Source: Maritalea porphyrae | GTDB taxonomy: Bacteria > Pseudomonadota > Alphaproteobacteria > Rhizobiales > Devosiaceae | Reading direction: 5' to 3' | NCBI RefSeq assembly: GCF_030159895.1 | Contig: NZ_BSNI01000001.1 | Span: forward strand, 336,663 to 400,662 | Length of the DNA: 64,000 bases | In this document: positions 26,382 to 33,930 of the stretch, piece after piece | Position numbering within the stretch: the first letter of the stretch is position 1 | Layout of the letters: each line of letters begins with the position of its first letter | Translations under genes and position numbers: made by a program | Notes under the pieces: model-generated | Seen by the model: only the letters and a program-made list of their open reading frames with translations | Database searches by the model: none | What the model was told of the DNA's origin: nothing

Positions 26382-26996
26382 GTGACATTTGAATATTTTT
26401 TGACCTGCATGGTGGTGATTTTGATTCCTGGCACTGGCATGGTGTACGCCATTGCAATGGCAATCGCTGGTGGTTGGCGCACCGGTTTAGTTGCGGCATT
26501 TGCCAGCACCATGGGCATTGTACCGCATTTGATGGCGGCGATTTTTGGCCTTGCTGTCTTGATGCATACTAGTGCCGTGGCGTTTCAGTTCGTTAAATAT
26601 GCGGGTGTGGCTTACCTGATATACCTTGCATGGCAGACATTGCGTTCAGCTGGGCCGATTAAGTTGGATGACAAGCCACGTCAGGTGCCATCGATGCTAC
26701 AAGTCATCGCTTCTGGCATTGCAATAAACTCGCTAAATCCCAAATTGTCGTTGTTTTTTATGGCCTTTTTACCACAATTTGTGAATGTGAGTACCGCGAA
26801 CAGCACAGTTGAAATGCTGGTGTTAGGTGCAGTGTTTATGGCGTTGACCTTTTTGGTGTTTGCTGTTTTTGCCGTGCTCGCTTTCTCAATTCGGCAGCTT
26901 TTGACAAACTCGCCGACTTTTATGCGTTGGTTCAGACGCACTGTGGCGGTAAGTTTTGGGCTGCTGGCTGCCAAACTGGCTGTTGGCGAGCAATAG
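26382..26996 (+). CDS. LysE/RhtB-family amino acid exporter
   Basis: A 204-residue inner-membrane exporter with about six hydrophobic segments. The family signature is at the start (LIPGTGMVYAIAMAIAGGWRTGLVAA, with the LIPGxG motif) and in the middle (SGIAINSLNPKLSLFFMAFLPQFV). The start is a GTG on 26382 because GGAGG ends 8 bases before it; a frame beginning at TTG 26367 would include the ribosome-binding site inside the gene. It probably exports amino acids or homoserine-lactone-like compounds. It follows the regulator by 61 bases and ends in a terminator. Confidence 0.87.
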   Translation: MTFEYFLTCMVVILIPGTGMVYAIAMAIAGGWRTGLVAAFASTMGIVPHLMAAIFGLAVLMHTSAVAFQFVKYAGVAYLIYLAWQTLRSAGPIKLDDKPRQVPSMLQVIASGIAINSLNPKLSLFFMAFLPQFVNVSTANSTVEMLVLGAVFMALTFLVFAVFAVLAFSIRQLLTNSPTFMRWFRRTVAVSFGLLAAKLAVGEQ

Positions 26997-27027
26997 TCAA
27001 TATATATCTAGTTGCGTCTCGACAAAG

Positions 27028-27053
27028 AATCCCGTCGCCTGGCGGGATTTTTT
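27028..27053 (+). terminator. Intrinsic terminator after the LysE gene
   Basis: A nine-bp stem (27028-27036 with 27041-27049, one G-T pair), GCCT loop and six T residues (27048-27053). Confidence 0.85.
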
Positions 27054-27129
27054 GCTGTAATGCAACTTTCTAATTTTCGCGATAGAATGCGAAAGTCCAA
27101 CTTTGCGCTGGTACAAAGGAACGTTGCTG

Positions 27130-28518
27130 GTGGCTCCATCGAAATCAAGTTTGCCAAAAATAAGTGTCGGTCATGAAGAGTGGGTATCATTTCCGGAATT
27201 GGGATTGCCTGCAGTTTTGGCAAAAGTAGATACTGGGGCAAAAACCTCGTCTTTGCATGCATTCGCATATGAGGAAGTTGAAGAAGACGGGCAGCGGATG
27301 ATCCGTTTTGGTGTTCAGCCAGTGGTCGAACGACCAGATCTGCAAATTTGGTGCACGGCACCTTTGGTTGCATACCGTGAAATCATATCATCTAATGGTA
27401 TCGCAGAAATGCGCCCCATAGTGCGCACGACGCTCAGAGTTGGCGATCATCAATGGGAAATTGAGTTGTCACTAACCGACCGCGAGTCAATGAATTACCG
27501 GAAATTGCTCGGTCGGACAGCAATGGAAGGACGTATTGTTGTTGACCCAATTGCCGTGCGCATCAATGGCGACCTAGATGTGTCTGCTTATGATGAACTT
27601 GCGTCAGCGGTCCCTGAGCATCGGCTAAGGTTTGCTATTTTGAGCAAGGAACCCAAAAACTACTCTAATAGGCTGTTGATCAAGGCAATTAAAGCGCATG
27701 GCATTGAAGTGGAGGTTTTGGACCCAACGCGTTGCCATGTGGACATCAACGAAGGAAAGGCTGAGATCTTCTACAAGGGAAATATCCTCGAACCCTTTGA
27801 TGCAATTGTTCCACGCTTTGGTTGGTCGACGACAAATTACGGTTTGTCAATTGTGCGGCAATTCGAATTGAATGGCGCATTTTGTTTAAACAATGCAGCG
27901 GCAATTGGTGCGTCGCGGGACAAGGTCCTAGCAGTGCAACTGCTGGCAAAAGCAGGGGCCGCAATGCCACAAACAGCCTTTGCTCACACGTCTATTGACA
28001 TGAAGAAGTCGTTTGACCGACTGAAAGAATTGCCGTTTTTGCTGCGCTTTCTGGATGGTGCTCAGAGCCGGGGCACAGTTATTGGGGAAACTCTACAGGC
28101 CGCAAGAGGTGCGTTGTCTAGCTTCCGCCAATTGCGCTCAAGTGTTTTGGTCCGTGGCGAGGCAGAAGGTGGTGGGCGGAATCGAGTGCGTTGCTTGGTT
28201 CTAGGTAACAAAATTATCGGCGCATTTCGATATGATGGCGAACTAATTAGCGAAGAAACACCCGACTATTCGAAGGTCAAAATCACCAAGAAAGAGCGCA
28301 TTTTGGTCCTCAAAGCTGCAAAAGTGCTTGGTTTACGATTTGCTGGTGTGGATCTGGTAAGATCCAAAAATGGAACTTTGGTGTTGGATGTTGTTCCTTC
28401 GCCGGGATTAGAAGCGTTTAACGCCGTAGCTAAAATTGATGTGGCGGACGAAATTGTCGAGTATGTTGTGCGCTATTCGCGATTGCCGGCAGGTGTGGCG
28501 AAGCGCAAACGAGGATAA
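27130..28518 (+). CDS. RimB-RimK-like fusion protein with degenerate ATP-grasp domain
   Basis: A 462-residue two-domain protein. Residues about 10-150 match the RimB/ATP-dependent zinc protease family (EEWVSFPELGLPAVLAKVDTG, active-site DTGAKTSS at 34-41, then LLGRTAMEGRIVVDP). Residues about 165-450 match RimK (FAILSKEPKNYSNRLLIKAI, AAAIGASRDKVLAVQLLAKA, PSPGLEAFN). RimK adds glutamates to ribosomal protein S6 and RimB trims. Key ATP-grasp positions are altered: RimK VVKLVEGTQGIGV reads LLRFLDGAQSRGTV (Lys to Arg306, loop Gly-Ile to Ser-Arg), VQEYI reads VRGEA (342-345), and the metal-binding Glu-x-Asn reads Asp420-x-Val422. Ligase activity is therefore doubtful. The start is GTG 27130, 9 bases after AAAGGA. 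Confidence 0.82.
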   Translation: MAPSKSSLPKISVGHEEWVSFPELGLPAVLAKVDTGAKTSSLHAFAYEEVEEDGQRMIRFGVQPVVERPDLQIWCTAPLVAYREIISSNGIAEMRPIVRTTLRVGDHQWEIELSLTDRESMNYRKLLGRTAMEGRIVVDPIAVRINGDLDVSAYDELASAVPEHRLRFAILSKEPKNYSNRLLIKAIKAHGIEVEVLDPTRCHVDINEGKAEIFYKGNILEPFDAIVPRFGWSTTNYGLSIVRQFELNGAFCLNNAAAIGASRDKVLAVQLLAKAGAAMPQTAFAHTSIDMKKSFDRLKELPFLLRFLDGAQSRGTVIGETLQAARGALSSFRQLRSSVLVRGEAEGGGRNRVRCLVLGNKIIGAFRYDGELISEETPDYSKVKITKKERILVLKAAKVLGLRFAGVDLVRSKNGTLVLDVVPSPGLEAFNAVAKIDVADEIVEYVVRYSRLPAGVAKRKRG

Positions 28519-28543
28519 AAGGCGTCGGGGGAAAGGAAATGCA

Positions 28544-28996
28544 ATGCGATTGATTTTGATATTACCCCTGTTTTTGACACTACTTGGATGCGTGCAGCGC
28601 TTGGGCGATGAACCTGAGATTTTTGATATTGTTCGCAGCAATGATGCGGCGCAGCTGTCTTTTCTAATTGCTGATGGTGCTGACCCAAACATGGTCAATG
28701 GGGTTGGACATCCTTTGGTATTTGTGGCGACCGGTCCGAAGGGAGGATTTTCCGTTTTGGACGTTCTGCTTGCAGCAGGTGCCAATCCAAATGTAGCTAT
28801 TCCTAATGGACGAACCGCACTTCACAACGCTGCTGGCTGGTGTAGCGTAAATGCTGTGATCACTCTGTTAAATTACGGAGCTGACCCTCACGTGGCTGCA
28901 AATGATGGACGAACAGCACTGGACGCTACTTGCAGTGCGCCGCAAGACAGGCGACAAGAGGTCGTGAGAGTTTTGCGCGAGGCGATGAGTAGATAA
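28544..28996 (+). CDS. Ankyrin-repeat lipoprotein
   Basis: A 150-residue protein with a lipoprotein signal (MRLILILPLFLTLLGC, lipobox LLGC with Cys16), so probably anchored in an outer or inner membrane facing the periplasm. The mature part holds three to four ankyrin repeats (DAAQLSFLIADGADPNMVNG, LDVLLAAGANPNVAIPNGRT, VITLLNYGADPHVAANDGRT), which usually bind proteins. It lies 25 bases after the RimB-RimK gene and overlaps the next gene by one base (TAATG). AAGGAAATGCA precedes the ATG on 28544. Function unknown. Confidence 0.8.
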   Translation: MRLILILPLFLTLLGCVQRLGDEPEIFDIVRSNDAAQLSFLIADGADPNMVNGVGHPLVFVATGPKGGFSVLDVLLAAGANPNVAIPNGRTALHNAAGWCSVNAVITLLNYGADPHVAANDGRTALDATCSAPQDRRQEVVRVLREAMSR

Positions 28997-29820
28997 TGAA
29001 TCAGTTGATGGAACTTGCACCCATGGCATTATGGCTAGTGGGTGCAGGCGTTGCGGGCGGGCTTATGGCTGGCTTGCTTGGTGTTGGTGGCGGCATTATC
29101 ATGGTGCCTGTCATGGCGACGATTTTTCAGTTAATGGGGATGCCGAACGAGCTGATCATGCATGTCGCAGTTGCAACATCACTTGCGGTCATTGTACCCA
29201 CTGGATTGTCCAGTGCGCGATCTCATGCCAAACGCGGCGCAGTATCTAAGGATCTATTGTTGCTTTGGGCACCTGCGATGGTGGTCGCTTCATTTATTGG
29301 CGGCATAAGTGCCGGGTTCTACTCAGCGTTCGTACTGCGCATCATATTTGGTGTGATGGCCTTCTTCATTGCGGTCAACTCAGTTGTGCCACTGCAAAAG
29401 AAGCTGATGAGCGGTTTATCGGCATCGCCAATTACCCACCGCATGAGCGCTGCATTTATTGGTTATGTTTCTTCGCTTATGGGGATCGGCGGTGGCTCGC
29501 TCAGCGTTCCAACAATGACTGCGCTTGGCACGCCTGTGCATACCGCAGTTGGCACGAGTTCCGCGCTTGGCGTGTTCATTGCGCTACCTGCAGCAATTGG
29601 GTTCGTTATTTCGGGTTGGAACGTTGCTGATCTACCGCAATTCTCGCTTGGCTACCTGTCATTGCCTGCAATGGCGTCGCTAGCTATCGGCGCTATCTTG
29701 TTTGCCCCGGTGGGCGCGTTTATTGCGCATAAGCTTTCTGCGACTTTGTTGAAACGCGTATTGGCGGTGTATTTGTTAATTGTTGGAACGCGCATGATTA
29801 TCCAAGCGCTGTTTGGATAA
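28996..29820 (+). CDS. TauE/SafE (TSUP) family membrane transporter
   Basis: A 274-residue polytopic protein with about eight membrane segments. The twin family motifs are visible in each half: GGLMAGLLGVGGGIIMVPVM and GYVSSLMGIGGGSLSVPTMT. The family exports or imports sulfite, sulfoacetate or other small organic anions; the substrate is not readable. Its start overlaps the stop of the ankyrin lipoprotein gene, so the three genes form an operon with the RimB-RimK fusion. Confidence 0.87.
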   Translation: MNQLMELAPMALWLVGAGVAGGLMAGLLGVGGGIIMVPVMATIFQLMGMPNELIMHVAVATSLAVIVPTGLSSARSHAKRGAVSKDLLLLWAPAMVVASFIGGISAGFYSAFVLRIIFGVMAFFIAVNSVVPLQKKLMSGLSASPITHRMSAAFIGYVSSLMGIGGGSLSVPTMTALGTPVHTAVGTSSALGVFIALPAAIGFVISGWNVADLPQFSLGYLSLPAMASLAIGAILFAPVGAFIAHKLSATLLKRVLAVYLLIVGTRMIIQALFG

Positions 29821-29821
29821 G

Positions 29822-29847
29822 AAAAAGGCGGCTTCGAATGCCGCCTT
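29822..29847. terminator. Bidirectional terminator
   Basis: AAGGCGGC (29825-29832) pairs with GCCGCCTT (29840-29847) around TTCGAAT. The minus strand continues into TTTTTC, a good U-tract for the SIMPL gene; the plus strand has only TTATC. It separates two convergent transcripts. Confidence 0.75.
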
Positions 29848-29859
29848 ATCTAGCTCGAG

Positions 29860-30588
29860 TTATTGTGAGATTTCCCACGTCACATTGACGGTGATTGAGT
29901 AGTCAATTTCACCGGCTTGCATGGGGACAACATCTGCGCTCATCATTTCCATACGCGCCATGTTTTTGAATTGCGGCGGTGAATAGCCTGTATTTTCAGA
30001 AATGTTGATTATTCGGCTAAGCTCAACATTTGCGGCGTCTGCGTAAATGCTGGCGTTTTTGATCGCCTCTTTCATAGCTTCTTTGCGCGCTTGATCGAGC
30101 AGTTTGCCGGGGTCGGATACCGCAAAGGTAACCCCATTGATCGAGTTCGCGCCGACAGAGACTGATTTGTCTAAAACAATGCCCAAATTGTCGAGGTCGT
30201 AAACGCTAACGGTCACCATGTTGGTGACGCGATAGCCATTGATTTTGGGCGGCAACACGTAACCGTTTTGATCGCGTTTGTCCGAGTGAACGTAGTTTGG
30301 TTGTACCGAAAATCCTGAGGTTTGAATGTGGCGGTTTTCAATGCCCGCATCCTCAAGAACCGCAATAAGGGCAGACATTGCTTCATTATTTGCCGATAGG
30401 GCTTGGCGTGCGGTTTCTCCCTGTGTGACGACACCTGAAGTTACCGTTGCCATATCCGGCGCCGCGGTTGCAGCGCCCGAAGCTGAAATATTAATTGTTG
30501 CTGGCTGAGCGTGATCCTGAGCAATTGCAGGCAGGCTCGAAAGTGCGCAGATCAGCGCAACAGGAATTGGCAAAACACGCTTAAACAT
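29860..30588 (-). CDS. SIMPL-domain (DUF541) periplasmic protein
   Basis: A 242-residue secreted protein: signal peptide MFKRVLPIPVALICALSSLP ending at AIAQ, then one SIMPL/DUF541 domain (INISASGAATAAPDMATVTS, GYRVTNMVTVSVYDLDNLG, SINGVTFAVSDPGKLLDQAR, ITVNVTWEI). Family members are periplasmic or surface proteins linked to oxidative stress tolerance in some bacteria; the mechanism is not defined. The start is the ATG on 30588-30586 with GGAGATTAAG upstream; a 15-residue longer frame lacks such a site and a proper signal peptide start. Confidence 0.87.
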   Translation of the reverse strand: MFKRVLPIPVALICALSSLPAIAQDHAQPATINISASGAATAAPDMATVTSGVVTQGETARQALSANNEAMSALIAVLEDAGIENRHIQTSGFSVQPNYVHSDKRDQNGYVLPPKINGYRVTNMVTVSVYDLDNLGIVLDKSVSVGANSINGVTFAVSDPGKLLDQARKEAMKEAIKNASIYADAANVELSRIINISENTGYSPPQFKNMARMEMMSADVVPMQAGEIDYSITVNVTWEISQ

Positions 30589-30708
30589 CTTAATCTCCAT
30601 AGAAAATGTCGTGCAAATGTGATGCCACTTCATTACGGCCCGATTTGGGCAATCATTCGGTTTGTCGCAATTTGACGTGTCAGATTATCTTGCAGACGAG
30701 TTTATGCG

Positions 30709-31035
30709 TTAGCTGAACGTACCATGCACCGCACTGATAATGTCGCGAACGCGTTCGTCGGCGAGTGAATAGTAGATTGCTTTTCCATCTCGGCGCGTTT
30801 GAACGAGGCCCTCTTGGCGGAGCCTTGCGAGCTGCTGAGACACGGCTGCTTGGCGTGCCTCCAAAAGGTCTTCAAGTTCTGAAACCGATGCTTCTCTTTC
30901 TGAAAGACGACATAGAATCATCAGTCGGCCTTCATGAGCAATCGCTTTGAGCAAAGACGATGCTTCGCCGGCGGAATAATAGAGATCAGTCGAGAAGGAT
31001 GGTGCAGTGTTTATTTCGCTTGAATTTAAAGACAT
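30709..31035 (-). CDS. ArsR-family regulator (BigR/SqrR-like)
   Basis: A 108-residue winged-helix repressor. The core (LLKAIAHEGRLMILCRLSER, SELEDLLEARQAAVSQQLAR, LVQTRRDGKAIYYSLADE) resembles BigR/SqrR/YgaV proteins that sense sulfide or persulfide. The conserved helix-2 Cys is present (LMILCRL), but the partner Cys near the C-terminus is missing (the protein ends ISAVHGTFS), so a two-Cys persulfide switch is unlikely. The target is not evident: the neighbours are the SIMPL gene on the same strand and a tRNA. The upstream gap to the tRNA is AT-rich with no gene. Confidence 0.82.
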   Translation of the reverse strand: MSLNSSEINTAPSFSTDLYYSAGEASSLLKAIAHEGRLMILCRLSEREASVSELEDLLEARQAAVSQQLARLRQEGLVQTRRDGKAIYYSLADERVRDIISAVHGTFS

Positions 31036-31261
31036 AAAAATCCGCTTTCAGGGCAGTATGGCCCCAATTGTCAATTGAAATTTATTACAATTATGACGGC
31101 GCAGTGTCAGTAGATTGATTAGTTGGCGTTCTGTGCGGTCATATGATTCTTACTCTATAGAGTGAAAATCATACTCATCCTATTCAATTATATTAATGTG
31201 ATCAATGGGGTAAATTTGGCTTTTAAAATCTGCATAGGCTTGCTATTAGCATGCTCGGGTT

Positions 31262-31338
31262 GGGCCTGTAGCTCAGTTGGTTAGAGCCGACCGCTCATAA
31301 CGGTCTGGTCGTAGGTTCGAGTCCTACCGGGCCCACCA
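31262..31338 (+). tRNA. tRNA with CAT anticodon, probably tRNA-Ile2 (lysidine-modified)
   Basis: A complete cloverleaf of 77 bases including encoded CCA: acceptor GGGCCTG with CGGGCCC, D-arm with AGCTCAGTTGGTTAGAGC, anticodon stem GACCG/CGGTC with loop CTCATAA (anticodon 31296-31298), T-arm GTAGG-TTCGAGT-CCTAC. CAT can be Met or Ile2. The acceptor has C4-G69 and C5-G68, the pairs that E. coli TilS uses to recognise tRNA-Ile2, so Ile2 (reading AUA after lysidine modification) is favoured over elongator Met. It is followed by six T residues. Confidence 0.9.
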
Positions 31339-31369
31339 TTTTTTCTGACCGCAAATTATCTGTCATCAC

Positions 31370-32950
31370 CTATGCGGATTGCGTCTTTACAATATAGGCT
31401 TCTATCGCACGCTTTTGCGCTTCATCGACTCGCAGGCCCATCTTGGTTCTGCGCCACAAATAGTCGTCCGCGGTTCTAACCCATTCATTTGCGATGACCC
31501 AATCGAGTTCGCTGGCGTAAATGCCTTGTCCGAAGTCTTTGCCCAAGTCTTTGACGTTTGTTGCGTCTTTTGTGAGTGTGAATGCATCGGTGCCATAGGC
31601 GCGGATGAGCCTTTGCGCAGTCTTATGCGAGAGGTCCGGAATTTGTTTCTGCAGTCGGTCAGCGAGTTCCTGGATTTGGTGGTGTTGGAAATCACCGCCA
31701 GGCAGTGCAACCCGCTTGGTCCATTTTTCTCCAATTTGAGGGAAGAAGTGTTCGAACTTGGCAATTGCTGATTCTGCCAAGCGTCGGTAGGTCGTGATTT
31801 TGCCACCAAAGATGTTTAGGGCAGGGGCTTGGCCGGTTTCATTGAGTTTAAGCACATATTCGCGCGTGGCCGCCGTACTTGAAGACGCATTGTCATCGTA
31901 AAGTGGGCGGACTCCCGAGTAGGTCCAGACAATGTCATCGCGCTTGATTGGCTTTTTGAAGTATTGAGATGCAAATTTGCATAAATATTCTTGTTCTTCA
32001 GGCGTGCATTCGGGCTGGGTGCGGATGTCGTCATGGTCCTGATCTGTGGTGCCGATTAGCGTGAAGTCCTGCTCATAGGGGATGGCAAAGATAATCCGTC
32101 CATCTTCACCTTGGAAGAAATACGCTTTGTCATGATCAAATAGTTTTTTGGTGACGATGTGTGATCCTCGGACCAGACGAATGCCTTCGTTGGTTTTGAT
32201 GTGCGCAATGCCGCGAATAATGTCTTCAACCCAAGGCCCTCCAGCATTCACCAGCAGCTTCGCGCTGAAAACTTTTGTTTTGCCAGTGAGTTGGTCTTCC
32301 GTTTTAATGGTCCACACACCATTTTTTGACGTGGCATCAACAACCTTAGTGCGCGTCATGATTTTTGCGCCGCGATTTTCCGCATCGCGCGCGTTCAGCA
32401 CAACTAGACGTGAATCCTCGACCCAGCAGTCCGAATATTCATAGGCGCGTTCAAACTTTTCCTTTATTGGCTTGCCTTCGGGCGAAGTCTGCAGATTTAG
32501 CGTAATGGTGCCTGGCAGTATTTCGCGTCCGCCAAGATTGTCATACATGAACAATCCAAGGCGAATAAGCCAAGCGGGGCGTTGTCCTTTCATCCAAGGC
32601 ATAAAGGTTGTGAGCAGCTTGGATGTGGGTGTGTTGCTTTCGAAGCGCATATCCTGGTGGTAGGGCAACACAAAGCGCATTGGCCAAGAGATATGCGGCA
32701 TGGCGACGAGCAGGTTTTCACGCTCAATTAGGGCTTCGCGCACCAGACGAAACTCGAAATACTCAAGATAGCGCAATCCACCGTGAAAGAGTTTGGTTGA
32801 AGCCGACGAGGTGGCTGACGCGAGATCATTCATTTCTGCTAACGCGACGGACAAACCGCGTCCTGCCGCATCGCGTGCAATACCGCAGCCATTTATGCCG
32901 CCTCCAACGATGAAAAGGTCGTAAATCTGTTCGTTGTCAGACGTGCTCAT
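31370..32950 (-). CDS. glpD: Glycerol-3-phosphate dehydrogenase, aerobic, FAD-dependent
   Basis: Oxidises sn-glycerol-3-phosphate to dihydroxyacetone phosphate at the inner membrane and passes electrons to quinone. It is 526 residues. The FAD-binding N-terminus is clear (YDLFIVGGGINGCGIARDAA), followed by the GlpD hallmark SSASTKLFHGGLRYLEYFEF, then GTTDQDHDD, SGVRPLYDD and the C-terminal domain. Its ATG overlaps the glpR stop by four bases (ATGA), so glpR and glpD are translationally coupled. It pairs with glpK at the far end of the divergent transport operon. Confidence 0.96.
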   Translation of the reverse strand: MSTSDNEQIYDLFIVGGGINGCGIARDAAGRGLSVALAEMNDLASATSSASTKLFHGGLRYLEYFEFRLVREALIERENLLVAMPHISWPMRFVLPYHQDMRFESNTPTSKLLTTFMPWMKGQRPAWLIRLGLFMYDNLGGREILPGTITLNLQTSPEGKPIKEKFERAYEYSDCWVEDSRLVVLNARDAENRGAKIMTRTKVVDATSKNGVWTIKTEDQLTGKTKVFSAKLLVNAGGPWVEDIIRGIAHIKTNEGIRLVRGSHIVTKKLFDHDKAYFFQGEDGRIIFAIPYEQDFTLIGTTDQDHDDIRTQPECTPEEQEYLCKFASQYFKKPIKRDDIVWTYSGVRPLYDDNASSSTAATREYVLKLNETGQAPALNIFGGKITTYRRLAESAIAKFEHFFPQIGEKWTKRVALPGGDFQHHQIQELADRLQKQIPDLSHKTAQRLIRAYGTDAFTLTKDATNVKDLGKDFGQGIYASELDWVIANEWVRTADDYLWRRTKMGLRVDEAQKRAIEAYIVKTQSA

Positions 32951-33717
32951 TGATTTGATCCTGCTACTAGAATTTGTGTACCGGCGTCGCGCGCTGCTTG
33001 GGCAAAGGCGTTGGAAGGTTCTGCGTCCATCACAACGAAATCAACTTCATCGATTGAGGCGATGCGCACCGGGGCGTTGATTTCAAATTTGGATTGGTCG
33101 GCGACCAAGATACGCGTGCGCGCGTTTTTTAGAATGGCCCGTGCTACGGCGACTTCGCGCGAATCAAAATCAAGAATCGATCCATCATCATCAATGGAGG
33201 ACGCGCCAATTACCGCATAGTCAGCTTTGTAACGAGAAATGAATTCGACGGCTTCTTCACCAACAACTGCCCCATCGCTTTGTCGAACCATGCCGCCCAC
33301 TTGAATAAGTGAACTCAGATTGGCGCTCTGCATAATTGAAATTATGTTGATGTTGTTGGTGATTACTTTGAGGTTTTGATGGCCAGCAAGGGCTGTTGCC
33401 ACTTGTTCCGTTGTGGTGCCAATGTTGAGTATGACTGAGCTAGCGTCGGGGATCAATTCGGCTGCTTTTTTGCCGATTGCGCTTTTGGCTGCAATATTGT
33501 TCATGCGCCGCGCTTCGTAGCTAAGGGAAGCAGTGGAGGCGAGGCGTCGGGCGCCGCCATGCATACGTGTGGCAAGTCCACGTTGGCACAAGGTCGCAAG
33601 ATCTCGCCGCACGGTTTGTTCAGTGACGTCGAAAGAATTAGCAAGGGAGATAACATCAACTTGACCCAATTCATTGAGCATCTCGATTATCTTTTCGAGT
33701 CGTTCAGGCTGCTGCAT
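32947..33717 (-). CDS. glpR: Glycerol regulon repressor, DeoR family
   Basis: A 256-residue DeoR-family repressor: N-terminal helix-turn-helix (LGQVDVISLANSFDVTEQTV and RRDLATLCQRGLATRMHGGA) and a sugar-phosphate-isomerase-like effector domain (ILNIGTTTEQVATALAGH, TNNINIISIM, GGMVRQSDGAVVGEEAVEFI). GlpR proteins release DNA on binding glycerol-3-phosphate. AAGGAGAAATCGA precedes the ATG. Divergent from glpV; the shared gap holds several GlpR-like half-sites. Confidence 0.93.
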   Translation of the reverse strand: MQQPERLEKIIEMLNELGQVDVISLANSFDVTEQTVRRDLATLCQRGLATRMHGGARRLASTASLSYEARRMNNIAAKSAIGKKAAELIPDASSVILNIGTTTEQVATALAGHQNLKVITNNINIISIMQSANLSSLIQVGGMVRQSDGAVVGEEAVEFISRYKADYAVIGASSIDDDGSILDFDSREVAVARAILKNARTRILVADQSKFEINAPVRIASIDEVDFVVMDAEPSNAFAQAARDAGTQILVAGSNQ

Positions 33718-33752
33718 TCGATTTCTCCTTGCGAAAGTCGAAGGTAACTTAG

Positions 33753-33886
33753 TATGTTCAAACGAACTTGTAAATTGTGAAAATGAACATTGGTGTTAAC
33801 CTGATTACGAAAAAAGCTAGTAAAAACAATAAAAACAGTTCTACTAAAAAAATAGTTTGACAAATTTAATAGTTCGAATGAATATT
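33753..33886. promoter_or_regulatory. glpR/glpV divergent control region with GlpR-like sites and glpV promoter
   Basis: TATGTTCAAACGAACTT (33753-33769) resembles the E. coli GlpR operator (WATGTTCGWTAWCGAACATW). Further half-sites are AATGAACATT (33782-33791) and TAGTTCGAATGAATATT (33870-33886). A candidate glpV promoter is TTGACA (33857-33862), 18 bases, AATATT (33881-33886), so the last site covers the -10, as expected for repression. Use of the E. coli consensus for this organism is an assumption. Confidence 0.5.
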
Positions 33887-33930
33887 GTTGCAGCTAGAGT
33901 GATCTGGCTGGAATTTAATGGGAGGACAAG

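Noticed and set aside
31262-31338. Initiator tRNA-fMet.
   Set aside because: The first acceptor pair is G1-C72, whereas bacterial initiator tRNA has a mismatch there; the anticodon stem also lacks three consecutive G-C pairs of the initiator type.
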